The notes beneath the pieces are model-generated. The model searched no databases and had not been told where the DNA came from. It was given only the letters and a program-made list of their open reading frames with translations. The position numbers and the translations under genes are program-made. From positions 1-64,000 of the forward strand of contig CAWUKT010000019.1 of assembly GCA_963923035.1 (NCBI GenBank): a DNA stretch of 64,000 nt, in the 5' to 3' direction. The DNA comes from CAWUKT01 sp963923035. Its GTDB lineage: Bacteria; Bacteroidota; Bacteroidia; J057; JADKCL01. Shown here in pieces: positions 9,801 to 17,514 of the stretch (position 1 is its first letter; each line of letters starts with the position of its first letter).

Positions 9801-11091
9801 TGAAGGTCACCGTCTTTGGTCCTGGCTGGCTATTGGCCACATCAATCAAGGGATGCGAGACCGTAGGAGCAGATAAGCTCAAGGAACTCGCTGGTGTCAA
9901 GCCGGTTCCCAGGAAAAAGGTCCCACCTCCCCCAACGTTCGTGGCAAACACAGTCCCCCCCGCACCTTGACAGACCTGAGTAGGTAAGTTAAAATTGGCA
10001 TTGACATCATGCAGAGTTAGAATTGCTGACTCCTTAGAAGGACACTGATTCTGCAATTCGTAATCGACAATAAAAACCAAACTGGGATTGACTGCTTTCT
10101 GAGCCAAGCTCGCGGAAATATCAAGTTCACCTGTAAACGGATTTATCACAGCCCCCGATCCAAATGGAATAGAGAACTGCCCCCCCAAAGTACCCAACGA
10201 AGGCGAGGGGTCCTGTTCGAATCCACAGAATTCATTGTCCCCGTAGGAGATTGATGCATTGTCTTCCGGAAGAACTTCAAGCTCGAACGTATCTATCCGG
10301 TAACAAGACCCGTAGGTAGGAGCGAAAATAACCATCTGCGACCCCACCACACTATCCAAAGAGATTTGGCCCGAAGAGCTGTTGACACTCAATCCCGTAG
10401 GAGAAGAAAAGGTCCCAGTAATAAGGTTTGAATTTCCATGATCAAGGAACGCCGGGATTCGATTTTGACAAACGGTATCCAAGGGATATTTGATATTGAC
10501 CATTAGAGTTCCCGGAATCACCTCAATTGTATCAATACCGGACTGGTTCGGGCAGGCTTTACTTTCCCATTCGACATAGGTCATACCGACAAACTCGATC
10601 CCCAATTCCCCCGTAGTTGTATCCAAACTATTGACACTCCCCGGAATAACATTTAAGGTAAAGGGGCCACCTGTCGAGTTTGGTAGCTCAAGGGCATTTA
10701 AATCCTGACAATAGGGCTGATTCGGATAATAAAAAGTCGCAGGCGGACTGACAGAGACCGTTTCATCATCTTTTTTACCAAGGTGATTCTCCACCTCAAG
10801 GGTGTAACTACCACTTGATAGCGTCTGTGGGACAAGGATTCGTATAAAAGAAGATGTATACTGAAGAACTGTAGCCTGGGTGTTCCCAATAGTCACAATT
10901 GGAGCCGGAGGGTTGCTCGCTCCTATCGTGAAATTACTTCCATTAATTTCCAGTTCCCCTCCAATGCAGAGGGAAGTTGCGCTCAAGGAATTGATTTCCG
11001 GGTCGTTTCCCGCCTGGGCCAAACTGGGACATAAGAGCAATAAAAACACCAGGAGCAGGGGGCAATTCAGTGGCATCATTTCCTTCTTCAT
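6886..11091 (-). CDS. Giant T9SS type B cargo (1401 aa): IPT/TIG-like domain, about 12 divergent repeats, gliding-type C-terminal domain
   Basis: Signal peptide at residues 1-27 (MKKEMMPLNCPLLLVFLLLL then CPSLAQA). Residues 30-120 resemble an IPT/TIG domain (LCIGGELEINGSNFTIGASN). Residues 125-1120 hold about 12 divergent repeats of roughly 80 residues, each opening with an aromatic-Y-P-x-x-x-x-C motif (FYYPNQPYC, IKYPLDTVC, LSYPLDSIC, FSYPNNDSIC, FAYPESIVC) and containing a G-x-F near a ..TGEI/TGAI.. turn. The last 85 residues are a gliding-motility-associated (type B) sorting domain: ELVTPNDDDFNRYWKVQW, YQIALFNRSYGKVI, GVYRWILREADGKV. It is predicted to be a surface-exposed adhesin-like filament. 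An operon with the PorP/SprF partner follows. The usual type B opening has a N-D-N-D-G motif; here it is weakened to NDDDFN. Confidence 0.85.
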   Translation of the reverse strand: MKKEMMPLNCPLLLVFLLLLCPSLAQAGNDPEINSLSATSLCIGGELEINGSNFTIGASNPPAPIVTIGNTQATVLQYTSSFIRILVPQTLSSGSYTLEVENHLGKKDDETVSVSPPATFYYPNQPYCQDLNALELPNSTGGPFTLNVIPGSVNSLDTTTGELGIEFVGMTYVEWESKACPNQSGIDTIEVIPGTLMVNIKYPLDTVCQNRIPAFLDHGNSNLITGTFSSPTGLSVNSSSGQISLDSVVGSQMVIFAPTYGSCYRIDTFELEVLPEDNASISYGDNEFCGFEQDPSPSLGTLGGQFSIPFGSGAVINPFTGELDISASLAQKAVNPSLVFIVDYELQNQCPSKESAILTLHDVNANFNLPTQVCQGAGGTVFATNVGGGGTFFLGTGLTPASSLSLSAPTVSHPLIDVANSQPGPKTVTFILDQSQYGCTDTVSRLIDIKSIPVTNYNFTDTLYCSSEGLVYPSFSPSGLPPGNFISVPLGLDLNPSFGQLNASSSSSGSYDIFYAVTPSPGVCPDTIFLDQVRIEADSQSTVDYGLPITNGLVRFCPGSSTTSVSPLVFPPAGLFSGGGNLSIDPQTGAIDFAGTASNVPLTLVYDPLGSRCLRKDSVDVIIEDFDAFLSYPLDSICSFFNQLPPDSVFATGPSGFDSAFSFVGGGMGIDSSNGAIRPGQVLPGSYQAQLTLWTATCSETFPASNSVFVKPPPNPNFSYPNNDSICINVGNPLPSTFSPGGSFRVLSGGCVVDSGTGEILLGQSSPGNCEIVHEFPVDCPVSDTLVVTIRAADVSTFSYALDTFCTSDRDTIFPDLPLNFTAGGNFLASPSGIQLLSNADGSFSPHLATAGTYTISYNSIASGTSNCPTSTSVVVEISDGVSPIFAYPESIVCDNYGQLEVDVDSLPTQLGAFFVHGGGLDLNATTGAINTLNSSEGEYEVIFIPSAPEFCPDSIRAIVSIEAQDTFTSIDYTPGLNLPEDTFCILDGTLVPEWLGDSAGTFSVQPALVWEDISKGEINLDETSAGTYTISYELGGVCEEKWTEQIVVLEREDPSFGYEEPMYCPNGDNPVPVNIVSPGGLYRSGTIGVDSLTGEIDLVSGPNRLHEIEYVTPGYCYDSTIVIVDVLDIVPDLNWEELDSYTICEGDPVEIKVNFPVHVEFWKNQEQLDTMVTDYVYTGLENGDTIRLRYSADKICYEEDSFRMEVLVTPIIELGKATRIEVNDSDLEFELVGNIEEMQVRWTSELQRGAGIVPDMGIVDFAGNKEQVFEALVSSTLINYPTSLQLYLTPENQICPGKTDTIDVLINPGDLAIFIPELVTPNDDDFNRYWKVQWTDNINPQDYQIALFNRSYGKVIEGDLEKFEEWDPNTMNIADGVYRWILREADGKVVRTGGLTIRRN

Positions 11092-11538
11092 GACTGGGCA
11101 AATAAGAGGACATGGGAAAAGTGAATGGAGATCGAGAGGAAGACGGAAAACACAAGGTCTCCGCTCTTGGCAGTGAGTGGGGGGACTAAAAAGAGTCGCA
11201 TGCTCGGGGGCAATGGTAAACGGGTCATAATTGCAGAGTTGGTTTCGCGGTTCGGATGCAATTAGTTGAAATGGGGGCGGAGGGTCAGGAACACTTTTCC
11301 CGGTTTATTATTTGACATTTTTCCTTCACACTTCACCACAACCCTTCCAGAGAGCTATATGAGGGGGATTTGGTTGGGACAAAAAAGCGGGAAAATTATT
11401 TTTACCTCATGGCAATTGAGCTTTGGCGCTTGTTTTTAGCTGCATTTAACATCACCTTGAGGCCAGATCACAAGGTCACCCAATGGTGTCCCCGATCCAC
11501 TCTGTAACCCAAATTTTTAATCCAATTGATTTAACAAC
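11092..11538. other. Divergent intergenic region between the type B cargo and the type A cargo
   Basis: This 447-base stretch separates two divergently transcribed surface-protein genes and should hold both promoters. It has no open frame with coding character. I found no exact TTTG-N19-TAnnTTTG match. A T-rich stretch lies at 11290-11420. No RNA gene or repeat was seen. Confidence 0.5.
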
Positions 11539-12015
11539 ATGAAGTTTATTTTAACTCTTTGCCTATGCATTGGAGGACATCTCCTCTTCGCCCAGAGTGG
11601 CCACATTGCCGTTGAAGTTATCGGAGAAGCAGGAGGTTTTACTGCACAAGTATCCCAAGGCTCGGTGGCCTATACCATTGGTGAACCCGTCGTTGAATAC
11701 GCAGAAACCTCCAATGGCAGTGCCAGCCAAGGCTTCCAACAGGTTTTTGAAGGTCTTCTTCTGAACAAGGTTTCTGCTGTGGAATCGACCTTTGAGGTCT
11801 ACCCTAATCCCTTTCTGGACGAAGTCAATGTCCGGGGTGCAGAATTTCAGTCCTTACAAGTCTTTGACCTCCAAGGGCGGCTTTTGCATCAGCAATCATC
11901 CCTCCCTGCCGTGAAAACAATTGACATGAGCGCCCTCCCGGCTGGCACCTATCTCTTCCGGTTCTCCCACCCTTCCACTAAACAATCCCAAACCCTCCGT
12001 TTGATCAAACAGTAA
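11539..12015 (+). CDS. Small T9SS type A cargo protein
   Basis: A 158-residue exported protein: signal peptide MKFILTLCLCIGGHLLFAQS, a short middle (residues 20-80: GHIAVEVIGEAGGFTAQVSQ, with YTIGEPVV and a QGFQQ motif that is common just before sorting domains), and a complete type A C-terminal domain (residues 85-158: VYPNPFLDEVNVRG, LQVFDLQGRLLHQQ, IDMSALPAGTYLFRF, ending in LRLIKQ). The GS.S.GF.Q segment before the sorting domain is typical of Bacteroidota proteins that are little more than a carrier for the T9SS tag. It sits 4 bases before the next gene, so the two are co-transcribed. Confidence 0.85.
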   Translation: MKFILTLCLCIGGHLLFAQSGHIAVEVIGEAGGFTAQVSQGSVAYTIGEPVVEYAETSNGSASQGFQQVFEGLLLNKVSAVESTFEVYPNPFLDEVNVRGAEFQSLQVFDLQGRLLHQQSSLPAVKTIDMSALPAGTYLFRFSHPSTKQSQTLRLIKQ

Positions 12016-12019
12016 CCCC

Positions 12020-13507
12020 ATGCACATCCGCTTATTGACCCTGTTCCTGGGAGCCATGCTCCTGGGCCAGATTTCCTACGCCCAATCCCCCCAGGCCTTC
12101 AAATACCAGGCCGTCGTCCGTGACGCCAATGGCGCCCCCCTTGCCAATGGCACCATCTCCTTCCGCGGGACCGTCCGCCAGGGAAGCCCAACCGGAAGCA
12201 TTGTCTTCCAGGAAGTCCTGTCCGGCCTGACCACCAATGACTTTGGTCTGATCGCCGTCAATTTCGGGGAGACCAACGCCACCGCTTTTGCCCAGATCGA
12301 CTGGGCAGACGGCCCCTATTTCTTTGAGACCGAGATCGATCCGACCGGCAGCGGCTCCTATTCCATCGCTGGTACCAGCCAACTCCAAAGTGTGCCCATG
12401 GCCCTGTTCGCGAATGAAGCCGTCTGGTCGGATTCCTCGGACCACGCCCAGGTTGCCGGCATGGCCGACTTTGCGACGCAATCGCTGTACAGCGATACCG
12501 CCACCTACGCGTGGTCCGCCAATTCGGCGATGACCGCCCAAACGGCCGTGATGGCCCAGCAGGCCATGATGAGCGATTCCAGCCTCTACGCCCAGCAAGC
12601 GGGAACGGCAACCCAGTCCATGACCAGCCAGCAAGCGGACCAGGCCGATACGGCCAATTATTCGTTCGTGACGGCCCAGGCGATTTCGAGCAATTTCGCC
12701 ACGTTCGCGCAAGAGGCGGACAGTGCGTATGTGGCGTTTGCCGCCGACAATGCCCTTTCCGCGCTTACAGCGGATTCCAGCAACTACGCCCAACAAGCGG
12801 GCTTGGCCAATTTCGCGGTGCAAGCCAATGCCAGCAACTCGGCGACGGTGGCACTGGAGGCGGACAGCGCCCATGTCGCGGGACTCGCACTGGCGGCGAA
12901 CTATGCGGATACGGCGGGTTATACGCCCCAGGCAGGCTCGGCCAACCTCGCTCAGCAGGCCATTTCCAGCAACCTGGCCGCGTTCGCCCAACTGGCGGAC
13001 AGTGCAAGTGCGGCAGCGACCGCCGTACATGCGGATACCGCGGATTATGCCCGAAATACGGGTTGGGAGGAGTATGCTGTGTTTACGGAGAGCTATCCCA
13101 CCAACAACAATGGCCCCACTTACGGCACCAACTCATGGAACACGGTTCAGTTGAACACCACCGGACAGACCCAGGGAACCAGCATTCAACGCTCTGGAAC
13201 CACCATTCAATTGGATCAAGGAACTTATTATATCGATGCCCACTCTATTTTTCACCGTCCGGAAGAAGCAAGACTGCGCGTTGAAAATGTAACCAGCAAT
13301 ACGACTGAACTTCTTAGCCTGAGCCAACACTGTGACGAGTTTCGTACCAACGCTTACTTGACCCTCAATGGGATCATTGCGGTTCCTGCTGGTGGGATCG
13401 ATATCCAAGTCCAAGCCTGGATCCACCGAAACGACCCAAGGCTAGGAACCCACATCGCCAATACCCCCGAAATCTTCTCCCGCATCACCATCCGAAAAAT
13501 TGACTGA
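12020..13507 (+). CDS. Exported Ala/Ser-rich repeat protein with a C-terminal beta domain
   Basis: A 495-residue protein with a signal peptide (about residues 1-21). Residues 22-135 form a domain opening QAFKYQAVVRDANGAPLANG and containing FQEVLSGLTTNDFGLIAVNF, common in Bacteroidota surface and tail-fibre-like proteins. Residues 138-345 are a low-complexity series of units like ADSAxYAxxA, DTATYAW, DSSLYAQQAG, which suggests an extended stalk. Residues 350-495 form a beta-rich end (GTYYIDAHSIFHRPEEARLR, then ITIRKID) that could be a C1q/TNF-like head. It lacks a recognisable sorting domain and follows a type A cargo gene by 4 bases. A stalk-and-head adhesin is inferred. Confidence 0.7.
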   Translation: MHIRLLTLFLGAMLLGQISYAQSPQAFKYQAVVRDANGAPLANGTISFRGTVRQGSPTGSIVFQEVLSGLTTNDFGLIAVNFGETNATAFAQIDWADGPYFFETEIDPTGSGSYSIAGTSQLQSVPMALFANEAVWSDSSDHAQVAGMADFATQSLYSDTATYAWSANSAMTAQTAVMAQQAMMSDSSLYAQQAGTATQSMTSQQADQADTANYSFVTAQAISSNFATFAQEADSAYVAFAADNALSALTADSSNYAQQAGLANFAVQANASNSATVALEADSAHVAGLALAANYADTAGYTPQAGSANLAQQAISSNLAAFAQLADSASAAATAVHADTADYARNTGWEEYAVFTESYPTNNNGPTYGTNSWNTVQLNTTGQTQGTSIQRSGTTIQLDQGTYYIDAHSIFHRPEEARLRVENVTSNTTELLSLSQHCDEFRTNAYLTLNGIIAVPAGGIDIQVQAWIHRNDPRLGTHIANTPEIFSRITIRKID

Positions 13508-13529
13508 TTAGGAACTCGTCCTCGTGCAG

Positions 13530-13603
13530 CCGGTCGCCCGACCGGCAGGCGGATTTGGAGGAACCCTTGGTTCCTCCTTATCTTTTTGTCCGCCCTTGCG
13601 GAC
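13530..13603 (+). other. Three consecutive hairpins between the stalk protein and the Crp-like gene
   Basis: Stem 1: GCCGGTC/GACCGGC at 13529-13546. Stem 2: the terminator at 13557-13587. Stem 3: GTCCGC/GCGGAC at 13588-13603, loop CCTT, whose 3' arm touches the ATG of the Crp-like gene at 13604. Only stem 2 has a terminator-type T-run. Stem 3 would hide the start of the regulator mRNA and may limit its translation. Confidence 0.6.
13557..13587 (+). terminator. Rho-independent terminator after 12020-13507
   Basis: A 9-bp perfect stem GGAGGAACC/GGTTCCTCC with a CTT loop, followed by TTATCTTTTT. It ends the transcript from the two surface-protein genes. Confidence 0.85.
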
Positions 13604-14173
13604 ATGGAAGCACTCGTCCAACATATCCTCAGCGCCTTTCCGCGCCTCGACCCAGCCACCCTCGAGCTGGTCCGGGCCGCGTTCGAGCGGCACCCCGCCC
13701 CCAAGGGCACTCAACTCCTCCACCAGGGCGATATTTGCAAGCACCTCTACTTCCTTTCCGAAGGCATTTCCCGCTCCTACTCCCTCCGCGACGGCCAGGA
13801 CATCACCAATTGGTTCAGTTTCCGCAACGATTTCATCACCTCGTACAGCAGCTTTTTCCCCAAAGCCCCCAGCTACGAATCCATCCAAATGCTCACCGAT
13901 GGCGTCCTCTTCCGCATCAGCTACGAACGCCTCCAGGAACTGAAGGAACAAGCCTCCGAAATCGCCGAGTTGATTGACCATTTCAGCGTCCTCTACACCG
14001 TCCAACTCGAACAACGCCTCTTCGTCATCCAGACCCACTCGGCTACCGAAAAGTACCGGTTGATGATGGAGCAGGAACCCCACCTTATCCAACACATCCC
14101 CAGCAAACACCTCGCGAGCTACCTGGGCATCTCCCGGGAAACCCTCAGCCGCATCCGCTCCCGCATTAATTGA
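13604..14173 (+). CDS. Crp/Fnr-family transcriptional regulator
   Basis: A 189-residue protein. Residues 15-115 form a cyclic-nucleotide-binding-like beta-roll: GTQLLHQGDICKHLYFLSEG, then YSLRDGQDITNWFSF. Residues 150-189 carry the winged helix: IPSKHLASYLGISRETLSRI. The phosphate-binding Arg/Ser cassette of true Crp is not evident, and there are no FNR cysteines, so the ligand is unknown. This short form (about 190 residues) is frequent in Bacteroidota. The ATG at 13604 was chosen because an upstream TTG start (13586) would place the beginning within the terminator T-run. No Shine-Dalgarno is visible, and a hairpin abuts the start. It probably controls the monooxygenase operon 68 bases downstream. 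Confidence 0.85.
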   Translation: MEALVQHILSAFPRLDPATLELVRAAFERHPAPKGTQLLHQGDICKHLYFLSEGISRSYSLRDGQDITNWFSFRNDFITSYSSFFPKAPSYESIQMLTDGVLFRISYERLQELKEQASEIAELIDHFSVLYTVQLEQRLFVIQTHSATEKYRLMMEQEPHLIQHIPSKHLASYLGISRETLSRIRSRIN

Positions 14174-14182
14174 CAAATGTCA
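14171..14182 (+). promoter_or_regulatory. Palindromic candidate operator TGACAAATGTCA before the monooxygenase operon
   Basis: A perfect 12-bp inverted repeat (TGACA-AA-TGTCA) overlaps the stop codon of the Crp-like gene. About 24 bases further is TAGCTTTA (14206-14213), one base off the Bacteroidota -7 element TAnnTTTG, and 28 bases after that the ATG at 14242. This puts the palindrome centre near -40, the place for a class II activator of the Crp type. Binding by the neighbouring regulator is inferred. Confidence 0.4.
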
Positions 14183-14241
14183 CAGCTTCCGGCGGAGCGG
14201 ACGACTAGCTTTACCCCATTGGAACTGAACATTGTACGCAC

Positions 14242-15528
14242 ATGAATTACCTGATCATTGGGGCGGGGCCGGCCGGTTTGGCGGCAGCGGTAACCCTCCA
14301 CAAAGCGCAAATCCCGTTTGAGATCGTCGATGCCGGCGACAAGGTGGGAGGCATCTGGGACATTGAGCGGGCCGAAACGCCCATGTACCGCTCCGCCCAT
14401 TTCATTTCCTCCAGCCCCCTCTCCGGATTCGCGGATTTTCCCATGCCCGACCACTATCCCGACTACCCCAGTCACGCCCTCGTCCAGGAATACATCGAGG
14501 ACTTTGCCCGCCACCACCAGCTCGGCGACAAGGCCCGCTTCCAGACCAAGGTGCTCGACATGCAACCGGAGGGGAAGCATTGGCGGGTTAGGCTGGACGA
14601 TGGGACGGAAAAAACGTACCGGGGAGTGATTTGTGCGACGGGGATCACCTGGCACCCGAACCTGCCGCAGTTCAAGGGGGAGTTTGTGGGCGAATTCATC
14701 CACAGCTTCCACTACAAGGATCCGGAGCAGTTTCGGGGCAAAAGGGTCCTGGTCATTGGCGGAGGAAATTCGGGTTGCGACATTGCTTGTGATGCGGCGC
14801 GGGAAGCCGAAAAGGCCTTCATCAGCCTTCGCCGGGGCTACTATTTCCTGCCCAAATACATCTTTGGGATGCCTTCTGATCAGTTCAAGGCCAAATTTGC
14901 CCTGCCCAACCGCTACCTCGATACCCAGGTCTCGCAATTCCTCCTCAACAAAGTCCTCGTCGGCAAACTGGAGAACTACGGCCTTCCGCGCCCCGACCAC
15001 AACCTAATGGAATCCCACCCGATCATGAACAGCCGCCTCCTCCATTACCTCGGTCACGGGGACATCCAGGCGAAGAAAAATGTGGCGGAGTTTCGGGGAA
15101 AAACGGTCGTGTTTGAGGATGGAAGTGAAGAAGAATTGGACCTGGTCGTGGCGGCAACGGGCTATCGGCGTTCCTTTCCCTTTTTGAAGGCGGAATTGTT
15201 GGGCAATGGAACGGAGGAAAAAGAGATCGAGCCGTACCTCCAGATATTCTCCCGCCAGTTCTCCAACCTCTTCTTTGTCGGCGGCATCGAAGTTTCCTCG
15301 GCGATCTTTGGCCTGTTGAGCTTGCAGGGGGATGTCATCGCGGCCTATCTCCAGGCCCGCCACCAGGCCAACGGAGCATTTCGGCGCTTTTTGGAGGAGA
15401 AACAACACAAGCAGGTCAATTTACGCGGCGGACGGAAGTATATTGATTCGCTGCGGCACCAACGCTATGTCGACAGGAAGCGGTACCAAAAGATTCTCCA
15501 CCAACAACTCAAGGCCCTAAGAGCATGA
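14242..15528 (+). CDS. Flavin-containing monooxygenase-like FAD/NAD(P)-dependent oxidoreductase
   Basis: A 428-residue soluble enzyme. It has an FAD-binding Rossmann motif at the N-terminus (IIGAGPAGLAAA, residues 5-16) and a second dinucleotide motif near residue 170 (VLVIGGGNSGCDIA). Between them lies a variant of the FMO fingerprint (FKGEFVGEFIHSFHY) and the preceding ICATGITWHPNLP. Near the C-terminus is the ATGYRRSFPF block (residues 305-315). The substrate is unknown; class B monooxygenases oxygenate soft nucleophiles or ketones. It overlaps the next gene by ATGA, so the two are translated together. Confidence 0.82.
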   Translation: MNYLIIGAGPAGLAAAVTLHKAQIPFEIVDAGDKVGGIWDIERAETPMYRSAHFISSSPLSGFADFPMPDHYPDYPSHALVQEYIEDFARHHQLGDKARFQTKVLDMQPEGKHWRVRLDDGTEKTYRGVICATGITWHPNLPQFKGEFVGEFIHSFHYKDPEQFRGKRVLVIGGGNSGCDIACDAAREAEKAFISLRRGYYFLPKYIFGMPSDQFKAKFALPNRYLDTQVSQFLLNKVLVGKLENYGLPRPDHNLMESHPIMNSRLLHYLGHGDIQAKKNVAEFRGKTVVFEDGSEEELDLVVAATGYRRSFPFLKAELLGNGTEEKEIEPYLQIFSRQFSNLFFVGGIEVSSAIFGLLSLQGDVIAAYLQARHQANGAFRRFLEEKQHKQVNLRGGRKYIDSLRHQRYVDRKRYQKILHQQLKALRA

Positions 15529-16010
15529 AAAAGTTCCTGGAAAAGCAGGCCGTCTTCACCGCCACCCTTCGGGTGCTCGCTGCCTTTTCCCGTCGGAAAT
15601 CCCTCAACGGGTTGACCCGGTGGGCGACCACGGCCTCCGCCAAGCTCAACCTCCGCCTCAACCGCCCCGCTCCCGCCCAATCGGTCGGGGAACTCGCCCG
15701 GACCTGGCAGTCCTTGATGCCGCCCGATGGGCAGGAATATTTCCGCATCGCGGAAGTCACCGGGGACACCGCCTACACGGAGATTCACCTCGCCTGCCCC
15801 CTGCGGGGGACCGGCGACACGGCCGCCTGCCACCGGCTGATGAACTACGACCGCCAGCTCATGCGGGCGACCGGCGGCGAGCTCATCGTCCTCGAATCCC
15901 AATCCAATTCCGGCAAAGGCTTTTGCCGCCTCGCCATCCGACGGAAGGGCCAGGACACCAGCGATTTGCGACCGGCGCACCAGGTGGATGCTGCCGGTCA
16001 CAAAGATTAG
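15525..16010 (+). CDS. Hypothetical protein coupled to the monooxygenase
   Basis: A 161-residue soluble protein whose ATG overlaps the monooxygenase stop (ATGA). It is basic at the N-terminus and has an end block ELIVLESQSNSGKGFCRLAI followed by RRKGQ. A compact alpha/beta fold with Cys residues (IHLACPLRG, AACHRLMNYD, GFCRLAI) recalls the L-2-amino-thiazoline-4-carboxylic acid hydrolase-like family, but I would not assign it. Because of the coupling it probably works on the same substrate as the monooxygenase or modulates it. Confidence 0.65.
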   Translation: MKKFLEKQAVFTATLRVLAAFSRRKSLNGLTRWATTASAKLNLRLNRPAPAQSVGELARTWQSLMPPDGQEYFRIAEVTGDTAYTEIHLACPLRGTGDTAACHRLMNYDRQLMRATGGELIVLESQSNSGKGFCRLAIRRKGQDTSDLRPAHQVDAAGHKD

Positions 16011-16099
16011 ATTTCGGGGAATGAGAATGCCAAAGGGGAGAAAAAATCCCCGACCGACTCGCACCAGCCGGGGCAGAAAGAACGAATGATGAAGTCAGG

Positions 16100-17350
16100 T
16101 TAGGGACAGTTTGACGGTAGGTAGAATACCAAACCGGTTTGGAGCAGGATGGAGCCTTCGGCGAGGGGCAGAACTTCAAAGGGCAGGTTTTCGAAGGCCT
16201 CGTAGTCGAAGCCGAAGGGGGAAAAGGCCTTGGTGGGGTCTTTGACGCGGATAGCGGTTCCGGCGCCGATGGGGGCCTGGTAGCTGGCCCCGGCAAAGAC
16301 GCCCAGGTATTGGTTCAGTTGGCGTTGGACCCGGACGCCCGTACGGTACTGGAACGCCACGGCCGGCAACTCCCATTCCACGGCCGGGTAGCTGGTCCCG
16401 GCAGTGTCCACGAGGGCGATGCCGTCGCCTGGGAAGGTGGTGCGGCTGAGGCCAGCCGTCAACGTGAGGTCGACGGCCCATCGCCGTTTCGTCCATCGGT
16501 AGCCCAGGCCCGTCTCAAGTTGGTACTGCCGCCCGATGGCATCGGCGAGGCCCGAGGCATATTGGTCGCGGACATCCGGATCCTTGAAACCGCCGTCCAG
16601 CGTGATGACAGGAGCCGGGCGACTGAAAGCACCGCGGACCTCCCATCGGAGTCCTTTGTAGAGTTGAAAACTTCCGCCCAGGGCCACGGCGGGGCGGCCG
16701 CCGTGGGACAGGCCTCCGTCCAGGCCGCCACCTGCTCCTGAATTGAAAGCGGAACGAAGTATCCAATCCATCTCCAATGTGACCTGGTCAAATTTGTCTT
16801 CGATGCCGATGTCCGCTACGATGCACAGTCCTCCACCTCTAATTTCTGCAACCTCCGGGAACAAATCTCCAGGCTCAAAGGGAAAGACCAAGGTGTCAGA
16901 AATCTCGCCAGACGCATTGGGAAAAATCTGAACGGTATTGGGGGAAACAATATCCCAATAGTGGTCCCCATTATATCCCAAGACTGTAAATTCCGGGGGA
17001 ATCCCATCCTCAAACCGGAGGACCAACCTCTTCACCACCGGTCTACACCTCCAGAATTTGCCTGACTCTTCCCAGCTACCAGATGGTGGGAAGGGGAAAG
17101 TGGCATTCAAGGAAAGAATACATTGGCCTGGACTAATAGAATCAGGAGAAGGAGAATAGTCATAGGAGGGCGCAATGTCGACCAGATAGCTACCGGATTT
17201 ACAACTTTGACATGTCCTCTCTCCTCCTTCTCCCGGGATGCGGGATTCGGAAGAAAGTTGTTCTCGTGTTTGCTGGGCCATCAACTGGCTAGCATTGGGC
17301 AGGATACAGGCCAGCAAAAGCAGCCCGTAGATACGGTGGATTAGCTTCAT
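16100..17350 (-). CDS. Exported protein of unknown function, probably outer-membrane beta-barrel at the C-terminus
   Basis: A 416-residue protein with signal peptide (MKLIHRIYGLLLLACILPNA, cut near SQLMA-QQ). A Cys pair (ERTCQSCKSGS) follows near residue 50. Residues 45-200 look like a soluble beta domain. Residues 210-417 have alternating strands with aromatic ends and end in ILLQTGLVFYLPSNCP, like a small barrel. No family is recognised. Two adjacent ATG codons (17353, 17350) are possible starts. It stands alone: converging with 15525-16010, with a gap of 164 bases to the next gene on the minus strand. Confidence 0.6.
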   Translation of the reverse strand: MKLIHRIYGLLLLACILPNASQLMAQQTREQLSSESRIPGEGGERTCQSCKSGSYLVDIAPSYDYSPSPDSISPGQCILSLNATFPFPPSGSWEESGKFWRCRPVVKRLVLRFEDGIPPEFTVLGYNGDHYWDIVSPNTVQIFPNASGEISDTLVFPFEPGDLFPEVAEIRGGGLCIVADIGIEDKFDQVTLEMDWILRSAFNSGAGGGLDGGLSHGGRPAVALGGSFQLYKGLRWEVRGAFSRPAPVITLDGGFKDPDVRDQYASGLADAIGRQYQLETGLGYRWTKRRWAVDLTLTAGLSRTTFPGDGIALVDTAGTSYPAVEWELPAVAFQYRTGVRVQRQLNQYLGVFAGASYQAPIGAGTAIRVKDPTKAFSPFGFDYEAFENLPFEVLPLAEGSILLQTGLVFYLPSNCP

Positions 17351-17514
17351 CATTGATTTTTTTTAGTTGAACTTGCGTTTATTCAATGATCTTGAATTCT
17401 CCTCCGTAGCGCCAGAACAGGAATCCGGTAAAATTCCCTCACTGGCTTAATTTGATCCCCTACATAAGGACCGAATCGCCCCTAACTCTAATTTTCCCTT
17501 GCCAGAAAATTCCC

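Noticed and set aside
16014..16053. TCGGGGA...TCCCCGA inverted repeat between two convergent genes
   Set aside because: The loop is 26 bases and there is no T-run, so it is not a convincing terminator.
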